From the NCBI RefSeq assembly GCF_017114865.1, contig NZ_JADEYH010000017.1:62001-126000 (forward strand): a stretch of DNA of 64,000 nt, written 5' to 3'. Of this stretch, positions 45,665 to 55,030 are shown piece by piece. This DNA comes from Streptomyces verrucosisporus. GTDB taxonomy: Bacteria; Actinomycetota; Actinomycetes; Streptomycetales; Streptomycetaceae. The position numbers were made by a program, and so were the translations under genes. Under the pieces are notes generated by a model, which worked only from the letters and a program-made list of their open reading frames with translations, was not told the origin of the DNA and ran no database searches. Position 1 is the stretch's first letter. Each line of letters starts with the position of its first letter.

Positions 45665-48121
45665 ATGCACCACATGTCCCCTCAGCCCCCCGCCGTGCCC
45701 GCCGTGCCGACCGCCACCTACCGGCTCCAGCTCCAGCCCGGCTTCCCGTTCTCCGCCGCCGAGAGGGCCGTGCCCTACCTGGCCTCGCTCGGGGTCTCGC
45801 ATCTGCACCTGTCCCCGGTGCTGGAGGCCGCCCCCGGCTCCGCCCACGGCTACGACGTGACCGGGCACGCCCGGGTCCGCGAGGAGCTGGGCGGCGAGGA
45901 GGGGCTGCGGTCGCTGTCGCGCGCCGCGCGGGAGCACGGCATGGGCATCGTGGTGGACATCGTCCCCAACCACATGGGCGTCCCCGTGCCCGAACGGCTC
46001 AACGAGGCGCTGTGGGAGGTGCTGCGCGAGGGGCCGGCCTCCCCGTACGCGCGCTGGTTCGACATCGACTGGGAGGCGGGCGGCGGCCGCATGCTGCTGC
46101 CGGTGCTGGGCGGGCGGCTGGGCGACGAGCCGGGGGCGCTGACGGTCAAGGGCGGTGTCCTGGCCTACCACGACCACCGCTTCCCGCTGCGCGAGGGCAC
46201 CGAGCACCTGCCGCTGCCCGAGCTGCTGGACGCCCAGCACTACCGGCTGGCCTGGTGGCGGCTGGCCCGCACCGAGCTGAACTACCGGCGCTTCTTCACC
46301 ATCGCCGACCTGATCGGTGTGCGTGTGGAGGAACCGGAGGTCTTCGCCGCCACCCATGCGTGCGTGCTGCGGCTGCTGCGCGAGGGCGTGGTCCACGGCC
46401 TGCGGGTGGACCACCCGGACGGGCTGGCCGACCCGGGCGCGTATCTGCTGCGGCTGGAGGAGGAGAGCGGCCGGGCCTGGACGGTGGTGGAGAAGATCCT
46501 CGGCCCCCGCGAGCGGCTGCCGGTGTCCTGGCCGGTGGCCGGGACGACCGGGTACGACGCGCTGCACCGTGTCGACGGCCTCTTCCTCGACCCGGACGGG
46601 CTGGCGGAGCTGTCCGCCCTCTACCGCGGCTTCACCGGTGCCGCGCCGGACCTGGGCGGCGAGTGGGGGCCGACCGTGCGGCGGGCCGCCCGGGAGGTGG
46701 TCGCCCACGACCTGGCCGCCGAGGTCGGGCGGCTGACCCGCACCGCCGCCGCCGTGTGCGAGGCCGCGCCCGGCCTGGCGCTGCGCGACCACGCGCCCTG
46801 GGCGCTGCGCACCGCGGTCGAGGAGGTGCTGGCACGGGTGCCGGTGTACCGGCCGTACGTCACCGCGGGCGGACCGGTGGGCGCGGAGGACCGGGCGATG
46901 CTGGAGGAGGCGGCCGAGGGCGCGCGGGCCGCGTTCGCGGTGCCGCAGGAGGCCGTCGCGGTGGACGTGGTGCGTGACCTGGCGCTGGGCCAGTTGGGAG
47001 ACGGCGAGGCCCAGCGGGACTTCTGCGCGCGGTTCGCGCAGGTCTGCGCGGCGCTGCGGGCCAAGTCGGAGGAGGACACCGCCTTCTACCGCTACGCGCC
47101 GCTGCTGTCGGCCGCCGAGGTGGGCGGGGATCCGGGCGGGCCGCAGGTGGCGCCGGAGGAGTTCCACGCGTACTGCGCCCGGCTCCAGCGCGACTGGCCG
47201 GCCACCGGCACCGTGCTGTCCACGCACGACACCAAGCGCAGCGCGGACGTACGGGCGGCGCTCGCGGTGCTGACGGAGTGCCCACAGCGGTGGGTGGAGC
47301 TGCTGGAGCGGGTGACGCGGGAGACACTGCGCGCCTCCGGGGTGGAGGCCCCGGACCGCCATGTGGCGTGGGTGGCGTGGCAGACGGCGTACGGCATGGG
47401 CTTCCCCTACCAGGAGCGGCTGGTGCCCGCGCTGCTGAAGGCGGTGCGGGAGGCCGGGCTGCGCACCACGTGGACGGAGCGGGACGCGGCGTACGAGGAG
47501 GCCGTCGAGCGCTTCGCGGTGGCGGGGCCGGGCGGGCCGCAGCTGTACACGGTGGCGGAGTTCGCGCGGGGGCTGGCCGGTCCGGTGCGGGCCAACGTGC
47601 TCGGCGCGGCGCTGCTGCATCTGACCATGCCGGGCGTGCCGGACCTCTACATGGGCACCGAGCGGGTGTACGCCGCGCTGGTCGATCCCGACAACCGGCG
47701 GCTGCCGGACTTCCCGCCCTTCGCGCGGGAAGCGCCGGAGGAGACCGCGGAGGCCCGCCAGGAGGCCGCGGCCTGGCTGCCGGAGTCCCTGTCCGAGGAG
47801 AAGCGGGCCCTGACCGGGGCGGCGCTGCGGCTTCGGCGGGAGCACCCGGAGTGGTTCGGCGCGGAGGCCTCTTACGAGCCGCTGCGGGCCGCGGGGCCCG
47901 CGGCCGGGCACTGCGTGGCGTACGCGCGTTCGGGTGCGGTGGTCTGCGTCACGACCCGGCTCTCACTGCGGCTGGCGGAGGCGGGCGGCTGGCGGGGGAC
48001 AGCCCTGGAACTGCCGCCGGGGCGGTGGCGGGACCTGCTGGGCGGCCGGGAGGCGGAGGGGAGCGCGGGGCTGGCGGAGCTGCTGGACGGGCGGCCGGTG
48101 GCGCTGCTGGTGCGCGGCTGA
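45665..48121 (+). CDS. treY: maltooligosyltrehalose synthase
   Basis: Isomerises the reducing-end alpha-1,4 bond of maltooligosaccharides to alpha,alpha-1,1. The 818-residue GH13_26 enzyme opens with TATYRLQLQPGFPFSAAERA and has YLASLGVSHLHLSPVLEAA, VVDIVPNHMG, GLRVDHPDGLADP (nucleophile Asp), WTVVEKILGPRERLP (Glu) and TVLSTHDTKRSADVRA. ATG 45665 is chosen for the GGAGGG site seven bases upstream; ATG 45674 follows. Its partner treZ lies 3.2 kb downstream, separated by three unrelated genes. Confidence 0.95.
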   Translation: MHHMSPQPPAVPAVPTATYRLQLQPGFPFSAAERAVPYLASLGVSHLHLSPVLEAAPGSAHGYDVTGHARVREELGGEEGLRSLSRAAREHGMGIVVDIVPNHMGVPVPERLNEALWEVLREGPASPYARWFDIDWEAGGGRMLLPVLGGRLGDEPGALTVKGGVLAYHDHRFPLREGTEHLPLPELLDAQHYRLAWWRLARTELNYRRFFTIADLIGVRVEEPEVFAATHACVLRLLREGVVHGLRVDHPDGLADPGAYLLRLEEESGRAWTVVEKILGPRERLPVSWPVAGTTGYDALHRVDGLFLDPDGLAELSALYRGFTGAAPDLGGEWGPTVRRAAREVVAHDLAAEVGRLTRTAAAVCEAAPGLALRDHAPWALRTAVEEVLARVPVYRPYVTAGGPVGAEDRAMLEEAAEGARAAFAVPQEAVAVDVVRDLALGQLGDGEAQRDFCARFAQVCAALRAKSEEDTAFYRYAPLLSAAEVGGDPGGPQVAPEEFHAYCARLQRDWPATGTVLSTHDTKRSADVRAALAVLTECPQRWVELLERVTRETLRASGVEAPDRHVAWVAWQTAYGMGFPYQERLVPALLKAVREAGLRTTWTERDAAYEEAVERFAVAGPGGPQLYTVAEFARGLAGPVRANVLGAALLHLTMPGVPDLYMGTERVYAALVDPDNRRLPDFPPFAREAPEETAEARQEAAAWLPESLSEEKRALTGAALRLRREHPEWFGAEASYEPLRAAGPAAGHCVAYARSGAVVCVTTRLSLRLAEAGGWRGTALELPPGRWRDLLGGREAEGSAGLAELLDGRPVALLVRG

Positions 48122-48212
48122 GGGCGCCGGGCCGGGGCCCGGTAGGGAATTTCCGTCGCGATGTGACCGGAGCATTTACACACGCCGGTCCCCGCGCTAC
48201 CTTCACCGGGGA

Positions 48213-48226
48213 TGGGAGCGCTCCCA
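48213..48226. promoter_or_regulatory. CebR-type operator
   Basis: TGGGAGCGCTCCCA is the exact 14-bp palindrome bound by CebR/CelR, the LacI-type cello-oligosaccharide repressors of Streptomyces and relatives. It lies 49 bp before the LPMO start, so that gene should be induced by cellobiose or cellotriose. Confidence 0.9.
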
Positions 48227-48274
48227 TCCATCACAGTCCCACCCCCGCACGTGCTTGAAGGGACCTCCGGCACG

Positions 48275-49417
48275 ATGACGACACGCTTAGACGACATGCC
48301 CGCCACGAATGGCATGTCCACGCCAAGAACGAGCCGCCCCCGCAGAGGCGTCCTGCTGACGCTGCTGGCCGCGCTGCCGGCCCTGTGCCTGGTGTTCTTC
48401 CTCCCCGCGGGCAAGGCCCAGGCACACGGCGCGCCCATGAACCCGGGCAGCCGCACCTACCTGTGCTGGGAGAACGCCCACACCTCCTCCGGCGCGCTCC
48501 AGCCGGACAACCCCGCCTGCGCGGACGCCCTGGCCCAGGGCGGGTCCACCCCGTTCTACAACTGGTTCGCCGTGCTCCGCTCCGACGGCGCCGGACGCAC
48601 CGAGGGCTTCATCCCCGACGGGGAGCTGTGCAGCGGCGGCACCGGCGGCCCGTACGACTTCACCGCCTTCAACCAGGCCCGCTCCGACTGGCCGTACACC
48701 CGACTGACCTCCGGCGCCCAGATGCGGTTCGCCTACAACGCGTGGGCCGCCCACCCGGGCACCTTCCACCTCTACGTCACCAAGGACGGCTACGACCCGA
48801 ACCAGCCGCTGGGCTGGGACGACCTGGAGGACCAGCCCTTCGCCTCGGTGACCGACCCGCAGCTGTCCGGCTCGGTCGGCACCATCGACGGCAAGTACAC
48901 CTGGACCAGCGCCCTGCCCGCGAACAAGAGCGGCCGCCACATCATCTACATGGTCTGGTCGCGCTCGGACAGCAACGAGACCTTCTACAGCTGCTCCGAC
49001 GTCGCCTTCGACGGCGGCAACGGCGAGGTGGTCTTCCCCGGCTCGGACGGCGGCGAGGACCCGGGCGACCCGGGCGAGGACCCGACCGACCCCGGTGAGG
49101 AGCCCACCGACCCGGGCACCGCCTCCTGCGCGGCCGTCCTGCGCAAGGTCAACGACTGGGGCAGCGGCCACCAGGGCGAGGTGACCGTCACCAACCGCGG
49201 CGACACCACCCTGCGCGGCTGGACCGTCCACTTCGAACTGGCCTCCGGTCAGCGGGTGGACAGCCTGTGGAACGCCTCGCCCACCTACGACGGCTCCAAC
49301 GTCTACGCCCAGAGTCAGCAGGGCTCGGCTCTGGCACCGGGACAGTCGGCGACCTTCGGCTACGTGGTGAACGGCGGGGCGGGCGACCCGTCCGCACCGC
49401 ACTGCATGCCGCACTGA
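48275..49417 (+). CDS. secreted lytic polysaccharide monooxygenase (AA10) with CBM2
   Basis: A 380-residue copper enzyme that cleaves crystalline cellulose or chitin oxidatively. The signal peptide ends KAQA, giving His-51 as the mature N-terminus (HGAPMNPGSRTYLCWEN), the first ligand of the histidine brace; the second His is probably in YNAWAAHPGTFHLYVTKDGY, and FYSCSDVAF is typical of cellulose-active members. A Pro/Asp/Gly/Glu linker (about 258-282) leads to a C-terminal CBM2 (SCAAVLRKVNDWGSGHQGEV, Trp residues for binding). The CebR box upstream supports cellulose as substrate. ATG 48314 is a possible shorter start. Confidence 0.93.
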   Translation: MTTRLDDMPATNGMSTPRTSRPRRGVLLTLLAALPALCLVFFLPAGKAQAHGAPMNPGSRTYLCWENAHTSSGALQPDNPACADALAQGGSTPFYNWFAVLRSDGAGRTEGFIPDGELCSGGTGGPYDFTAFNQARSDWPYTRLTSGAQMRFAYNAWAAHPGTFHLYVTKDGYDPNQPLGWDDLEDQPFASVTDPQLSGSVGTIDGKYTWTSALPANKSGRHIIYMVWSRSDSNETFYSCSDVAFDGGNGEVVFPGSDGGEDPGDPGEDPTDPGEEPTDPGTASCAAVLRKVNDWGSGHQGEVTVTNRGDTTLRGWTVHFELASGQRVDSLWNASPTYDGSNVYAQSQQGSALAPGQSATFGYVVNGGAGDPSAPHCMPH

Positions 49418-49464
49418 TCGCGGCGCCCGCCCCCACGGGCACCGACTGAAGAGGTGAGGGCGGG

Positions 49465-50007
49465 TCAGCGACCGCCGAGACGGAAGCCGACCCGCCCGAA
49501 CCGCACATGATCCCCCGGACGCACGCTCACCGATCCGGTCACCCGGCGGCCGTTGACCCAGGTGCCGTTGGACGAACCCAGATCGCGCAGTGTCCAACCC
49601 CGCGCCGAGCTGTGCAGCTGGGCGTGCGTCCGGGACACCGTCCCGTCGTTCAGCCGCAGCACCGAACCGGGCGCGCGGCCGATGCTCATCGGATACGGGC
49701 CGGGCGCGGGCAGCATCAGCTCCGGCAGCCGGGCCGTCCGCCAGGCCCGCCGCAGCCTCCCCGGCAACGCCGAGACCGCGCCGACGAACCTGATGAGCGC
49801 CGGCTCCGGCGGCCGGGGGCGCAGGTCGTGCACCGCCGCCTCGATCTCGTCGGAGCGGCGCGCGGTGAGGACCAGATCCATCCGGTGCTCGAACGTCCCG
49901 CTCGACACCCGTCCCTCGGCCGCGCTCTCGCGCAGCACCTCCAGGGCGCGTTCCCGGTCCTCCTCCGACGGACGCGGCGGGACCGCCCGGGACTCCACAG
50001 ATGCCAT
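49465..50007 (-). CDS. DUF1707 + FHA-domain protein
   Basis: A 180-residue protein. An N-terminal DUF1707 (SHOCT-like) segment (about residues 13-62: SEEDRERALEVLRESAAEGR, FEHRMDLVLTARRSDEI) is followed by a C-terminal FHA domain (about 105-180) with the phosphothreonine-binding set GRAPGS, VSRTHAQL, LGSSNGTWVNGRRV. It would dock to Thr-phosphorylated partners of Ser/Thr kinases; none is encoded nearby. ATG 50007 is clear. It is convergent with the LPMO gene and divergent from the GNAT gene. Confidence 0.9.
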   Translation of the reverse strand: MASVESRAVPPRPSEEDRERALEVLRESAAEGRVSSGTFEHRMDLVLTARRSDEIEAAVHDLRPRPPEPALIRFVGAVSALPGRLRRAWRTARLPELMLPAPGPYPMSIGRAPGSVLRLNDGTVSRTHAQLHSSARGWTLRDLGSSNGTWVNGRRVTGSVSVRPGDHVRFGRVGFRLGGR

Positions 50008-50274
50008 GACCCGTCATTCTCCGGACCCGCACCAGAGCTGTCCAGCCCGCTCCGGGCGAAGCCGCGGGAGGGCCCGGGCGGCTCGGAGCCGGCCGAGGTC
50101 GACCTTCACGGGGAAGGGCGCCGAAACCCTGACCTCGCCGGTGAAGACCTAGCCGTCCCGGCAGGCCCCGGCGGCCGGGCCGGAAAACGCGTGGACGCCC
50201 TCCGGGCCGCCGGGCGTTCCTTCCCTGACCGGGAGCGCGGCGGCGCCCGTGTCCTCCGCGAAGGAACCCACTCC

Positions 50275-51219
50275 ATGACCTCTCCGGCCTCCACGGTCGT
50301 CCGCGCACTCGCCGAGGGCGAGGCGCGCGAGCTGTTCACCTCCCTACCCGACCCGACCGCCTCCCTGGTCGGCCGCTCCCTGCTGGGGCGCCCGTACGCC
50401 ACCGTCGCCGAGGGCGGCGAGTACCGTCCCGAGTGGACCTGGGTGGCCCTGCGCGGCGGCGAGGTCGTCGCGCGCGCCGCCTTCTGGGGCGGGCCCGGCG
50501 ACACCGAGCCGGTCGCGCTCGACTGGTTCGACTTCACCGACCGCGACGCCGCGGTGGAGCTGCTGCGGCGCGTTCCGCTGCGTGCCGAGTACAAGCTGAT
50601 GCTGCCGCCCGACTGGCGCGGCCGGGAGGAGGCGCGGGCCGCCGCCGAGGCCCGTATCGCGGCGGCCGAGGCCGCCGGGTACGCGTTCCTGGTGGAGCGC
50701 CTGCGCTACCTCTGGACCCCGGAGTGCGGGCTGCCCGGGCGCCCCGGCCGGCTGGAGTTCCGCCCGGTGCCGGACGGTGAGGCGGGTGACGAGGAGGTCC
50801 TGGAGGTACTGCGCCGCATCCACTCGGCCACCCTGGACGCGCACACCCTCCGTGCGATCGCCGCCGGCGGCGTGGAGCGGGCCGCGCGCGAGGAGCTGGA
50901 CTTCTTCCGCTGGTGCCCCTCGCCGCGTGACTGGTGGCGGCTGGCGTACACGCCGCGGGGCGAGCTGGTGGGTCTTCAGGTCCCGGCGCGCAACCCGTCC
51001 GGCCCCTGCGTCGGGTTCATCGGGGTGGTGCCCGGGCAGCGCGGCCACGGGTACGCCTACGACCTGCTGGTGGAGTGCACCCGCCGGCTCGTCGCCGAGG
51101 GGGCCGGTGCGATCGCGGCGTCCACCGACGTGGGCAACACCCCGATGGCCGCCCACTTCGCCCGTGCCGGATATCCGGTGGTGCAGCGCCGCGTCCGCAT
51201 GGGCCGCGCAGCACGCTGA
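50275..51219 (+). CDS. GNAT-family N-acetyltransferase
   Basis: A 314-residue protein. The C-terminal GNAT domain has the acetyl-CoA loop VGFIGVVPGQRGHGYAYDLL (R-G-H-G at about residue 258) and TDVGNTPMAAHFARAGYPVV. The N-terminal half (about 150 residues, with LMLPPDWRGREEARA) is a diverged second GNAT-like half, as in large Streptomyces acetyltransferases. Substrate unknown. ATG 50275 follows AAGGAAC. It ends 59 bp before treZ on the same strand and may be transcribed with it. Confidence 0.82.
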   Translation: MTSPASTVVRALAEGEARELFTSLPDPTASLVGRSLLGRPYATVAEGGEYRPEWTWVALRGGEVVARAAFWGGPGDTEPVALDWFDFTDRDAAVELLRRVPLRAEYKLMLPPDWRGREEARAAAEARIAAAEAAGYAFLVERLRYLWTPECGLPGRPGRLEFRPVPDGEAGDEEVLEVLRRIHSATLDAHTLRAIAAGGVERAAREELDFFRWCPSPRDWWRLAYTPRGELVGLQVPARNPSGPCVGFIGVVPGQRGHGYAYDLLVECTRRLVAEGAGAIAASTDVGNTPMAAHFARAGYPVVQRRVRMGRAAR

Positions 51220-51278
51220 AACCCGCCGAAACGGGCATGCTGGTCCCCTGAGGTGCCGTCGGCCGAAGGAGATCCCCG

Positions 51279-53018
51279 GTGTTGTTCGAGGTGTGGGCGC
51301 CATACGCGCGACGGGTCGCGCTGCACGCGGGGGGCGAGGAGCACCCCATGCACCGCGACCCGGAGCGCGAGGGGTGGTGGCGGGCCGAGGCGTCCGCCGG
51401 TCACGGGACCCGCTACGGCTTCTCGGTCGACGACGGGCCCGTGCTGCCCGACCCCCGCGCCCGCCGGCTGCCCGACGGTCCCGACGGGCTCGCCGCGGTG
51501 GTGGACCGGGAGGCATACGTCTGGCGGCACGACTGGGAGGGGCTCGGCCCGGACGGCGCGGTCCTGTACGAGCTGCACGTCGGCACCTTCACCGAGGCGG
51601 GCACCTTCGACGCGGCGGCCGGCCGGCTGGGCCATCTGGCCGACCTGGGCGTCACCCATGTCGAGCTGATGCCGGTCGCCCCCTTCCCCGGCGTTCACGG
51701 CTGGGGCTACGACGGGGTGGCGCCCTGGGCGGTGCACGAGCCCTACGGCGGGCCCGACGGGCTCAAGCGGTTCGTGGACGCCGCGCACGGCCACGGGCTG
51801 GGCGTGGTCCTGGACGTGGTCCACAACCATCTGGGGCCGTCGGGCAACCGGCTGCCGGAGTTCGGCCCGTACTTCACCGAGCGCCACCACACCCCGTGGG
51901 GGGCGGCGGTCAACCTGGACGGGCCCGGCTCGGACGAGGTGCGGGCGTACTTCGCCGGCAGCGCGCTGGCCCTCCTGCGCGACTACCGGCTGGACGGACT
52001 GCGGCTGGACGCGGTGCACGCGCTGATCGACGAGCGGGCCGGGCACTTCCTGGCCGAGCTGTCGGCGGCCGTGGAGGGCCTGTCGGCCGAGCTGGGCCGC
52101 CCGCTGTTCCTGATCGCCGAGTCCGACCGCAACGACCCGCGCACCACCGCGCCGCGCGGGGCGCACGGGCTGGGCATGGACGCCCAGTGGGACGACGACG
52201 TCCACCACGCCCTGCACACCGCGCTGACCGGCGAGGCGCAGGGCTACTACGCCGACTTCGCCCGCGCCCCGATGGCGGCCCTGGCCAAGTCGCTGACCGG
52301 CGCCTTCTTCCACGACGGCACCTACTCCTCCTTCCGGGGCCGCCGCCACGGCCTGGCGGTGGACCGCACCGCCACCGAGGCCGGCCGCTTCCTGGCCTAC
52401 GCCCAGACGCACGACCAGATCGGCAACCGGGCCCAAGGCGACCGGCTCGCCTCCCACCTCTCCCCCGGCCTGGCGGCCTGCGCGGCGGCGCTGGTGCTGT
52501 GCGGGCCGTACACGCCGATGCTGTTCATGGGCGAGGAGTGGGGGGCGCGCACCCCCTGGCAGTACTTCACCGACCACCGGGATCCGGAGCTGGCCGAGGC
52601 GGTGCGGCGGGGGCGGCGGCGGGAGTTCGCCGCGCACGGCTGGTCGGAGGCGGACGTGCCCGATCCGCAGGACCCGGCCACCCGGCTGCGCTCCTGCCTG
52701 GACTGGGACGAGCCGCACCGCGAGCCGCACGCCGGCCTGCTGGCCTGGCACCGCGCGCTGATCGCGTTGCGCCGCGCCCATGTCTCGCCCCGCACCCGGC
52801 TGGTGGACGTCCACGTCGCCCACGACGAGGAGCGGCGCTGGCTGTGCGTGCGCCACGGCGGGCTGCACGTGGCGGTGAACCTGGCCGGGGAGGGCACCGC
52901 CGAGATCCCGCTGTCGGTGCACACCGCCGCCGAGCTGGCCTCCTGGGGCGAGTGCGAGGCGCCGGAGGGGGACGGTCTGCTGCGGCTGGGCCCGCACTCG
53001 GCGGCGGTGCTGCGGTAG
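51279..53018 (+). CDS. treZ: malto-oligosyltrehalose trehalohydrolase
   Basis: Releases trehalose from the product of TreY. The 579-residue GH13_10 enzyme begins directly in the CBM48-like domain (MLFEVWAPYARRVALHA). It has YELHVGTFTEAGTFDAAA, GVTHVELMPVAPFPGVHGWGYDG, DVVHNHLGPSGN, YRLDGLRLDAVHAL (nucleophile Asp), LFLIAESDRNDPR (Glu) and AQTHDQIGNRAQGDRL. GTG 51279 has GAAGGAGA close upstream. A long hairpin terminator follows. Confidence 0.95.
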   Translation: MLFEVWAPYARRVALHAGGEEHPMHRDPEREGWWRAEASAGHGTRYGFSVDDGPVLPDPRARRLPDGPDGLAAVVDREAYVWRHDWEGLGPDGAVLYELHVGTFTEAGTFDAAAGRLGHLADLGVTHVELMPVAPFPGVHGWGYDGVAPWAVHEPYGGPDGLKRFVDAAHGHGLGVVLDVVHNHLGPSGNRLPEFGPYFTERHHTPWGAAVNLDGPGSDEVRAYFAGSALALLRDYRLDGLRLDAVHALIDERAGHFLAELSAAVEGLSAELGRPLFLIAESDRNDPRTTAPRGAHGLGMDAQWDDDVHHALHTALTGEAQGYYADFARAPMAALAKSLTGAFFHDGTYSSFRGRRHGLAVDRTATEAGRFLAYAQTHDQIGNRAQGDRLASHLSPGLAACAAALVLCGPYTPMLFMGEEWGARTPWQYFTDHRDPELAEAVRRGRRREFAAHGWSEADVPDPQDPATRLRSCLDWDEPHREPHAGLLAWHRALIALRRAHVSPRTRLVDVHVAHDEERRWLCVRHGGLHVAVNLAGEGTAEIPLSVHTAAELASWGECEAPEGDGLLRLGPHSAAVLR

Positions 53019-53020
53019 TC

Positions 53021-53066
53021 GGGCCGTGCGCCCCGGCCCCCGCGCGGGGGCCGGGGCGCACGGCCC
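53021..53066. terminator. strong convergent terminator
   Basis: A perfect 21-bp stem (53021-53041 with 53046-53066) and a 4-base loop, right after the treZ stop and before the convergent msrB stop (53075). Confidence 0.82.
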
Positions 53067-53074
53067 GGGGCCCG

Positions 53075-53482
53075 TCAGCCCTCCTCGGGCACCAGCTTCA
53101 GGGAGACGGAGTTGATGCAGTAGCGCTCGTCCGTCGGGGTCGGGTAGCCCTCGCCGCGGAAGACGTGGCCCAGGTGGGAGCCGCAGCGTGCGCAGCGCAC
53201 CTCGGTGCGGACCATGCCGTGGGAGCGGTCCTCCAGCAGTTCCACGGCCGAGGAGTCGGCCGGGTCGAAGAAGCTGGGCCAGCCGCAGTGCGACTCGAAC
53301 TTGGTGTCGGAGCGGAACAGTTCGGACCCGCAGGCGCGGCACTGGTAGACGCCGGTGGTCTTGGTGTGGTTGTACTCACCGGTGAAGGCCGGCTCGGTGC
53401 CCGCCTCGCGCAGCACGTGGTACTCGGCGGGGCTGAGCTCCTGCCGCCACTGCTCGTCGCTCTTGTCGATCTCGTAACCCAT
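53075..53482 (-). CDS. msrB: peptide-methionine (R)-S-oxide reductase
   Basis: Repairs oxidised methionine (R-sulfoxide). The 135-residue protein has two zinc CxxC pairs (QCRACGSELF and RCARCGSHLGHVF), the conserved HCGWPSFFDP, and the catalytic Cys in RYCINSVSLKLVP near residue 122. ATG 53482 follows GAGGAG. It lies 16 bp downstream of murC and is probably co-transcribed, an arrangement with no obvious functional link. Confidence 0.95.
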   Translation of the reverse strand: MGYEIDKSDEQWRQELSPAEYHVLREAGTEPAFTGEYNHTKTTGVYQCRACGSELFRSDTKFESHCGWPSFFDPADSSAVELLEDRSHGMVRTEVRCARCGSHLGHVFRGEGYPTPTDERYCINSVSLKLVPEEG

Positions 53483-53498
53483 GGGTTTCTCCTCGGCC

Positions 53499-54914
53499 CT
53501 ATCGGTTCGCCGGGCGGGCGGCCAGCCGCTCCAGCACCGTCGCGCCGAGTTCGGTGACGTCGCCCGCTCCCATGGTGAGAACGAGATCACCGGGCTCGGC
53601 CATTCCGGCGATCAGGGCGGCGGCGGCCTGTCTGTCGGACTCGGGCCGCACGTCCGCGCCCGCGGACAGTGCGGCGTCGGTGATGACGGCGCTGGTGACG
53701 CCCGGGACCGGGTCCTCGCGGGCCGGGTAGATGTCCAGGACGACCGAGGCGTCGGCCAGTGCCAGAGCCTGCCCCATCTCCGCTCCCAGCTCCCGGGTGC
53801 GGCTGAACAGGTGCGGCTGGAAGAGGACCAGCACCCGGCCGCCCGCGGCCGCTCCCCGGATGGCCTCGATGTCGGCGGTCATCTCGGTGGGGTGGTGGGC
53901 GTAGGAGTCGATGACCCGCACCCCGCGCGCCTCGCCCTTGGGCTGGAGGCGGCGGTTGACACCGGTGTAGGAGGCCAGCGCAGCGGCCAGGGCTGCGGCC
54001 GGGGCGCCCAGCGCCGCGCCGGCGGCCAGGGCGGCGACGGCGTTGTGGGCGTAGTGGCGGCCGGGGACGGAGACGGTGAAGGTGTGCTGCGCGCCGTCGA
54101 GGACGGCGGTGACCTCGCTGGTCAGCCCCTGCGGGAGGACCTTGAGGACGCGTACGTCGGCGTCGTCGGCCTCGCCGTAGGTGACGACCCGGGGGCCCCC
54201 GGCGGCGCGGGCGCGCAGGCGGGCGGTGAACTCGCGGGCGCCTTCGTGGTCGGCGCTGACCACCAGGGTGCCGCCCGGGCGGACGCGGTCGGCGAAGGTT
54301 AGGAACGACTCGTGGATCTCCTCCATCGAGGCGTAGTTGGCGTGGTGGTCCAGCTCCACGTTGAGGACGATCGCCACCTCGGGGGCGTACTTGTGGAAGC
54401 TGCGGTCGCTCTCGTCGGCCTCGGCGACGAAGATCTCCCCGCCGCCGTGCCGGGCGTTGGTGCCGGGGCCGTCGAGGTCGCCGCCGATGGCGTACGAGGG
54501 GTCCAGGCCCATCGCGTCCAGGGCGACGGCGAGCATGGAGGTGGTGGTCGTCTTGCCGTGGGTGCCGGCGACGGCGATGGGGCGCAGGCCGTCCATGAGG
54601 GCGGCCAGCGCGTCGGAGCGGTGCACGACGGGCATGCCGCGCTCGCGGGCGGCGGCCAGCTCGGGGTTGTCCTCGCGGATGGCGCTGGAGACGACGACGG
54701 CGGTGGCGTCGGCGGCCAGGTGCGCGGCGGCGTGGCCGATGTGGACGGTGACCCCGAGGGCGCGCAGCGCCGCGGCGGTGGCGGACTCCCTGGCGTCGCT
54801 GCCGGCGACCTCGGCACCGCGCTGGGCGAGGATCTTCGCGATGCCGGACATTCCGGCTCCGCCGATGCCGATGAAGTGCGGTCGTTCCATCGTGGTCGGC
54901 AGGCCGGGCGCCAT
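53499..54914 (-). CDS. murC: UDP-N-acetylmuramate--L-alanine ligase
   Basis: Adds L-Ala to UDP-MurNAc in peptidoglycan precursor synthesis. The 471-residue Mur ligase has the Rossmann N-domain HFIGIGGAGMSGIAKILAQRG, the ATP loop AGTHGKTTTTSMLAVAL (near residue 123), EADESDRSFHKY, NVELDHHANY and YAHHPTEMTADIEA of the C-domain. ATG 54914 (AAAGGA upstream) is chosen. In many Streptomyces murC stands apart from the main dcw cluster; here it is paired with msrB and preceded by a 10-bp tandem repeat. Confidence 0.96.
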   Translation of the reverse strand: MAPGLPTTMERPHFIGIGGAGMSGIAKILAQRGAEVAGSDARESATAAALRALGVTVHIGHAAAHLAADATAVVVSSAIREDNPELAAARERGMPVVHRSDALAALMDGLRPIAVAGTHGKTTTTSMLAVALDAMGLDPSYAIGGDLDGPGTNARHGGGEIFVAEADESDRSFHKYAPEVAIVLNVELDHHANYASMEEIHESFLTFADRVRPGGTLVVSADHEGAREFTARLRARAAGGPRVVTYGEADDADVRVLKVLPQGLTSEVTAVLDGAQHTFTVSVPGRHYAHNAVAALAAGAALGAPAAALAAALASYTGVNRRLQPKGEARGVRVIDSYAHHPTEMTADIEAIRGAAAGGRVLVLFQPHLFSRTRELGAEMGQALALADASVVLDIYPAREDPVPGVTSAVITDAALSAGADVRPESDRQAAAALIAGMAEPGDLVLTMGAGDVTELGATVLERLAARPANR

Positions 54915-54970
54915 GCGGTGTCCTTTCGGGGTGCTCCGGGCGGTGTGCCCGCCGGGGCTGTGTTCTCGGG

Positions 54971-55030
54971 GGTGCTCGGGGGTGCTCGGGGGTGCTCGGG
55001 GGTGCTCGGGGGTGCTCGGGGGTGCTCGGA
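54971..55030. repeat. 10-bp tandem repeat upstream of murC
   Basis: Five exact copies of GGTGCTCGGG (54971-55020), a sixth with one change (55021-55030), and two looser relatives (54961-54970 and 55041-55050). The array lies 57-136 bp upstream of the murC start, in the region expected to hold its promoter or 5' untranslated leader. The period of 10 does not preserve a reading frame, so it is non-coding. Confidence 0.92.
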
